64,000 nt of DNA from contig CH003182.1 of assembly GCA_000149265.1 (NCBI GenBank), positions 393,006 to 457,005 on the forward strand. Reading direction: 5' to 3'. Under the pieces are notes generated by a model. That model saw nothing but the letters and a program-made list of their open reading frames with translations, was not told where the DNA came from and did no database searches. Positions within the stretch are counted from its first letter, which is position 1; each line of letters starts with the position of its first letter. Of this stretch, positions 59,526 to 64,000 are shown piece by piece. The DNA comes from Ciona savignyi. Lineage: Eukaryota > Chordata > Ascidiacea > Phlebobranchia > Cionidae. Made by a program: the position numbers and the translations under genes.

Positions 59526-62500
59526 TTTGGTTGTTACCTTTGGTGTTTATGTGCCCAACCTTACAAACGTAGCTTATAAAGCTTTAAAAGGCAGCAAATT
59601 ATTTCAGGTTTTGACATTTCGTTCTGTGATTTTATCATTTGTCTTTAAATATACTTTTTTCTCGTTTTAAAACCATATCAATTTTCGCTTTGTTATTTAT
59701 TGCGTAGAGCTCGCAAAATATCGCATCATTCTAAATTCTGTTGTCCAATATCAGAAAGTGATGTTTCGCTGTGAGATTGTGTAACATTTAATTTTTATGC
59801 ACGTGTGGTAATATATATTATTTGTGTGGTAAATGCACTTTTTATTTCATCCAAAATCCGATGTATTTATAGTGACTATATAAAATTTCAAATTTTTTTT
59901 GTCGTACGACAGAAAACGTTTCTTTTGCGTCAAAATCGGACTGGTGTGAATGGGCGCATAATAGACAATGCGTTATATTTGAAAAACGTCGGTCCGACAC
60001 GACAAAAACGTTTTTGGTTTGAACCCGGCCTAACTTGTCTGCTAAAGCAGAGAATTCTGTACCTGAATTCCAGACAAACGAATATATATAGATAGGCCTG
60101 GGTTTTATAATATTTAGATTGAGGATTAGTGAATATTTTAAATACTTAGGGTTATAAGGACTTACGGAAACACGAGTTAAAAGGTTTTAGGGTAAGAGGT
60201 TAAGTTATTTTTATGGCTAAACATCTGTATTTGCCTAATTCTCTGAACTTAATATACATGGTCCACAGCTGTATACATTCGAAACAGAATTTTTAGTTAC
60301 TTAACCATAAATATATCATAGTGCGACTTTATTTACTGTTAAATGATTGAATAATTAATTTACTTAATTTAGGATTGATTTCACACGACTGACAGGAATG
60401 ACCAAACTCAAATTAAGTTAGATAAAGATAAAGCAGCACATTACTACCGCATTATAAATTATTATAATGTGTAATATAACATAAATTATTACAGTAATAA
60501 AATTCAATATTGCGTGGGTATAACAAATGAAAACTACAGCTGTCACTTTGTAGCGACTGCTGATTTCTTATAGTTATTTGACTTTAACATGAAGTCGAAT
60601 ACCAATTTAGTTAATTAAGGCTCTGCATTATCCCAAAGGTACGTCATAACCGACTAAAGACGGTACATGATAAAGTGTGAACGCATAAGCTCTCGGCGGA
60701 TAGTTGCATTTTTGCAATACATGTCCATGTCTTAAAATAGTACAAAGAATCATTGCTTCGTGTGCAGTATTAATGCTTTCTAAAACACGATGCCATACTT
60801 ACTATTTGCAGATTAAACTTTAAGTCGTTCTATGTCGTTGCTTGCGCCACAATTTTACAAGGTGTTCATCATTTTTGGATTCCTTTGTTTGTGCAAACGG
60901 TATTATGGTTTAACAGTGTTATTTATCGCGATGACGACAAGTTTAACAAAACTGAAAACAGTTGGTGTTAACTGTAACAGTAATTGTTCATATTCGATGC
61001 AATGCACTCTCCGCGACCGTCTATAGTTCAGAAAGCATGTCTTTTTCGTGGTATAATGATGGTGGTGGCCTTAATATAGACTCTAAAGTTATCTGCACCT
61101 TCTTGGTATAAAGATATATATTTAATAATGTGAAGCAGTTTTTGTTATTTTAATTTCGTTTTGTTTTAAACGTATATGTATTAATTTTTTGCAAATTTAA
61201 GTGCGTATTTTTTAAGTTTTGTTTTTGGTATGTTTTACTTTGTAAAGTGTCCAGTTTTTAATGTTTTTAAAGTAATATATTTTTGACGTCGTACTCCTGT
61301 TGGGTGAAACATGTGTTATCCAATTTTACCCGTCGTTTTTTAAATTTTGTTAAAACAGCTATTGTGTGATTTACCTTAGCCATTTTACAAATACTGTCTT
61401 TATAAGAGCTTATTATCTGTACTCTATGTATTACTTTATTGTTGACAGATTATTACGATTATCTGAATAAAAATAAATAAATCATGAAGGAATGCAATTT
61501 AAATGCTATGTTTGCTGTATAGTGTAAATAGACAACAAAGATAAGTTGAACTAACTCAAGAGGATTGATCTCTCACATTACTGTGCACTGAAAGGGCGAA
61601 CGGATTGTCATTACGTCAGTTCAGTGTTGCGTTAAATTGATGGAAGTCCTTTCCACCTAACTCTCGCTGAAATGCAATGCGAGGGCGGAAGGCAAATTGC
61701 GCTTCTAATGTACTTTTGTGTTCTTTATCAGAAACAAGCTGTATGATATCAGATAATGACTGTCTCTTTTCTGTAAGTGATGCCTCACGAGAAAAAGTCA
61801 ACCGGCATCATTTTAGATTAGCCGCCATCAAATGCAGTTTATGACATTGTTTATGATTAGTAGAACAACTTTGTAAATTGAGGTGATATGTCCACACTGA
61901 GTCAATGTTTTCGATTTAATTAGATTGCCGAAAGCGATGTGCTGGTTGCAACAAATATGCAGTTCTATTTCGAGTGGTGCCGAGCAAACAATAGGCCCTT
62001 GTTCACTACTATAATCCTAGGTATGAATTTTGTCTCGCCGGTAACCCTTTTTCGCAGTTTGTGAAATAAGATCCATTTATGAAAATAGGAAACCAATGCA
62101 GACTATTACCATGAATGTGTTGCATAGTTTTCTTAATAAGCTGTCTCTGTTTTGTGTAGTCAACATTTTATTAGTTTCCATTGATCTTATTAGGATATTT
62201 TTAGACATTTATATAGTTAATTACATTCTAAGTTACATACCACTGTCGATGTAAAAAGAATATTTTCAAGTCCAGATTTTAGGTTGCGGTGTTAGTTGAC
62301 CTTTGTATGGTACTGTGAATTACGGTTCAGACTCACTGCTTTGTCTTTTATTTCTTTAACAGTGTTTTTTTATACTTAAAAAGATAGGTCATATAAACAC
62401 AAATAATTTTTTGTCGAAAATTCAATTTGAAAAGAATGACCTATTTTTTCGGTGCAGTACAAACTGTCAACATCGTGCGAAACTAACAAATGGGCTGTTG

Positions 62501-62597
62501 CGGTTAACTTGTCGTTCTTTATTTTTCAGAGTAATAGCATATAAACAATATCTGAGAAAATTGGGAATTTGAATAGGATCACGACTGAGCTTGTAAT
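59526..62597. other. Intergenic region
   Basis: AT-rich DNA between the cyclase-LIM gene and the vWA gene, which are in the same direction. Apart from the weak minus-strand ORF at 61616-61801, nothing was recognised. AATAAA words occur around 61464-61478, far from the upstream gene. Confidence 0.5.
61616..61801 (-). CDS. Unidentified ORF with coding-like composition, possibly a last exon
   Basis: The frame reads LTEKRQSLSDIIQLVSDKEH and ends in FQRELGGKDFHQFNATLN and TGA. The amino-acid mix looks coding, unlike most chance frames here. There is no ATG; a possible acceptor TTTTTCTCGTGAG lies at its start. No upstream exon was found, and I do not recognise the family. Confidence 0.25.
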   Translation of the reverse strand: MTFSREASLTEKRQSLSDIIQLVSDKEHKSTLEAQFAFRPRIAFQRELGGKDFHQFNATLN

Positions 62598-63781
62598 ATG
62601 GCTATATGTAGAGTTGCCTTAACGTTATACAGTGCAACCTTGTTATTTGTGGTTATCTACGCTGAAAATGAAGGTGGGTTGAATGTTTGATTTCCTATAT
62701 TTGAGCATGAAATTTCCTTTCGTATCAATGACGAGCTTTATCAAATAGCTATTTCCTCCGAGACAGTTTAAATTCTGCTTTTATAACCCCAGAGACCATT
62801 TCTCTGAGCCCAAGAATTCAGATTATCTTAACGACGAAAATGATAAAACCGCATTTTCTGTATGCATAAACTGGTGGCGTAATTTGTGCATCACCGGATT
62901 TTGTTATACAAACTTCTCCGTGTGCTCATAATCTTAATCTTTAATGTCATTTTAAAAATATACCTCACGGCATTTCTAGTTTAATTCTACTAAAGCAGCG
63001 TGATGTTATGTCAATAAACGTCTTTGGCTTGATTTCAAAATCCCAGTTTCGGTTTCCTGCTGAAGTTTTTTGGCGCTTAGATTATAGATAGACAGTCGCA
63101 AATAGCAAATTGTATTTACGATAATCTATTCATTACATGCTTTGTGACATTATAATATCGTTTTTTAAGAGATCAACATAGAGTGTCGAGATAGACCACT
63201 GGATGTCGTGTTTATGTTGGATGGTTCTCGGAGTGTAAGGCCCAGAAACTTTCAGGTTATAAAAGATTACGTAAAGAATTTTACCGGAATATTCGAAGCA
63301 TTCGGTCCCAATGATATGCAAGTCGGAGTGGTAAGTCAAGGCTGATTTATAAAAATACGACCTGAATAATCCATAAACCTGTAGAAAGTTTTACGTTGTA
63401 AACCTCAATGAAAAACTTATTAGTAGTTTTGCAAGATGAAAAGACAAGAGTTAAAACAACGAAGTAGCCTACCAATATCCAGCAAATTTGTAATATAGAT
63501 ATGACGTAATGTCACATTTAGCTGCAATATACGCTTTTTAAAATAAGATTATATTCATAAGCTGAATAAACCAAGACACGAATGCATAAATTTCGCGACC
63601 AAAATATATCCAATTTGTCCCAAATAATATCCACTTTCTAAACATTCACATGACACATAACTTATATTTATTTTTTAGATACAATTCGGAAGTGCAGTTA
63701 GGGAAGAAATTCAATTAAACCAGTATACTGACAGACATGAACTAATGCAGGCAATTGATAATATCCGTTACATGCAAACTG
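62598..63781 (+). CDS. Secreted or surface von Willebrand factor A-domain protein (5' part)
   Basis: Exons 62598-62673, 63182-63330 and 63679-63781 join in phase; the gene continues past the right edge. Exon 1 encodes a 22-residue signal peptide (MAICRVALTLYSATLLFVVI). Exons 2-3 start a vWA domain: LDVVFMLDGSRSVRPRNF with the MIDAS motif DGSRS (DxSxS), then PNDMQVGVIQFGSA and the helix ELMQAIDNIRYMQTG. This wording is typical of matrilin, collagen-VI and similar extracellular vWA proteins, which bind partners through a metal ion. The rest of the domain, including the second MIDAS loop, is not in the window, so the full architecture is unknown. Confidence 0.88.
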
Positions 63782-64000
63782 GTAAGCTGTTTGAAAGGGG
63801 TTCTGACTTGTATTAGCACTGGCTGCATATTTTGGTTTAAAATTAAAATTCGTATTTTTAGTTTACTAATATTTTTATGACTTTCGCAAACATTTAAAAT
63901 AGAGATCGATTTTGTGGGACTTTTATTATTTTTTTTAAAATTTGTATAAACTTTAGAGACTTTGCCCACGATTGACCCAAGTTAATCCTAGTTCGTAACA

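Noticed and set aside
63957-64000. Possible fourth exon of the vWA gene
   Set aside because: After the AG the joined frame stops within nine codons and lacks the expected vWA wording, so the true exon is probably beyond the edge.

Overview
The window looks like nuclear DNA of an ascidian tunicate, most likely a Ciona. It is AT-rich and its genes are split into many short exons, some separated by introns of only 60-75 bp. The gene families are chordate: an Ikaros-type zinc finger, SECp43/TRNAU1AP, the ciliary protein CCDC96, and kringle and vWA proteins. Introns carry many small tRNA-derived SINEs and hAT- or mariner-like MITEs. The species is not proven from sequence alone. All gene models were built by hand from splice sites and reading phase; each model described as complete has a coding length divisible by three.

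Left part (0.2-21 kb). A minus-strand Ikaros-like gene runs off the left edge. It is followed by about 7 kb of gene-poor DNA with a 20-bp minisatellite and a strikingly recurrent 10-mer. A plus-strand matrin/ZFR-type zinc-finger gene (9.3-12.7 kb) converges tail-to-tail with trnau1ap (12.8-15.8 kb, minus); only 82 bp separate the two stop codons. An orphan plus-strand first exon (16.9 kb) and a small single-pass membrane protein gene (18.3-21.0 kb, minus) follow.

Middle (21-46 kb). Fourteen minus-strand exons from 34.2 down to 21.5 kb give a complete CCDC96/CFAP184 of 485 aa. From 36.5 to 46.2 kb, eight plus-strand exons encode a 496-aa receptor-like protein with a signal peptide, a reduced EGF module, one complete kringle, a membrane segment and a cytoplasmic tail of about 300 residues.

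Right part (46-64 kb). A repeat-rich element with internal ~335-bp tandem units (47.4-50.9 kb) is interrupted by a very young 1.78-kb LTR retrotransposon. Its single intact ORF fuses a Gag with a zinc knuckle to two KH RNA-binding domains that closely resemble the host MEX3 protein; it has no pol. From 53.8 to 59.5 kb a twelve-exon plus-strand gene joins a class III nucleotide-cyclase homology domain, with apparently damaged catalytic positions, to two LIM domains. I know of no described protein with this architecture. The first three exons of a secreted vWA-domain gene lie at the right edge.

The two strongest candidates for undescribed biology are the KH-carrying retrotransposon (48,956-50,733) and the cyclase-LIM-LIM gene (53,815-59,525).
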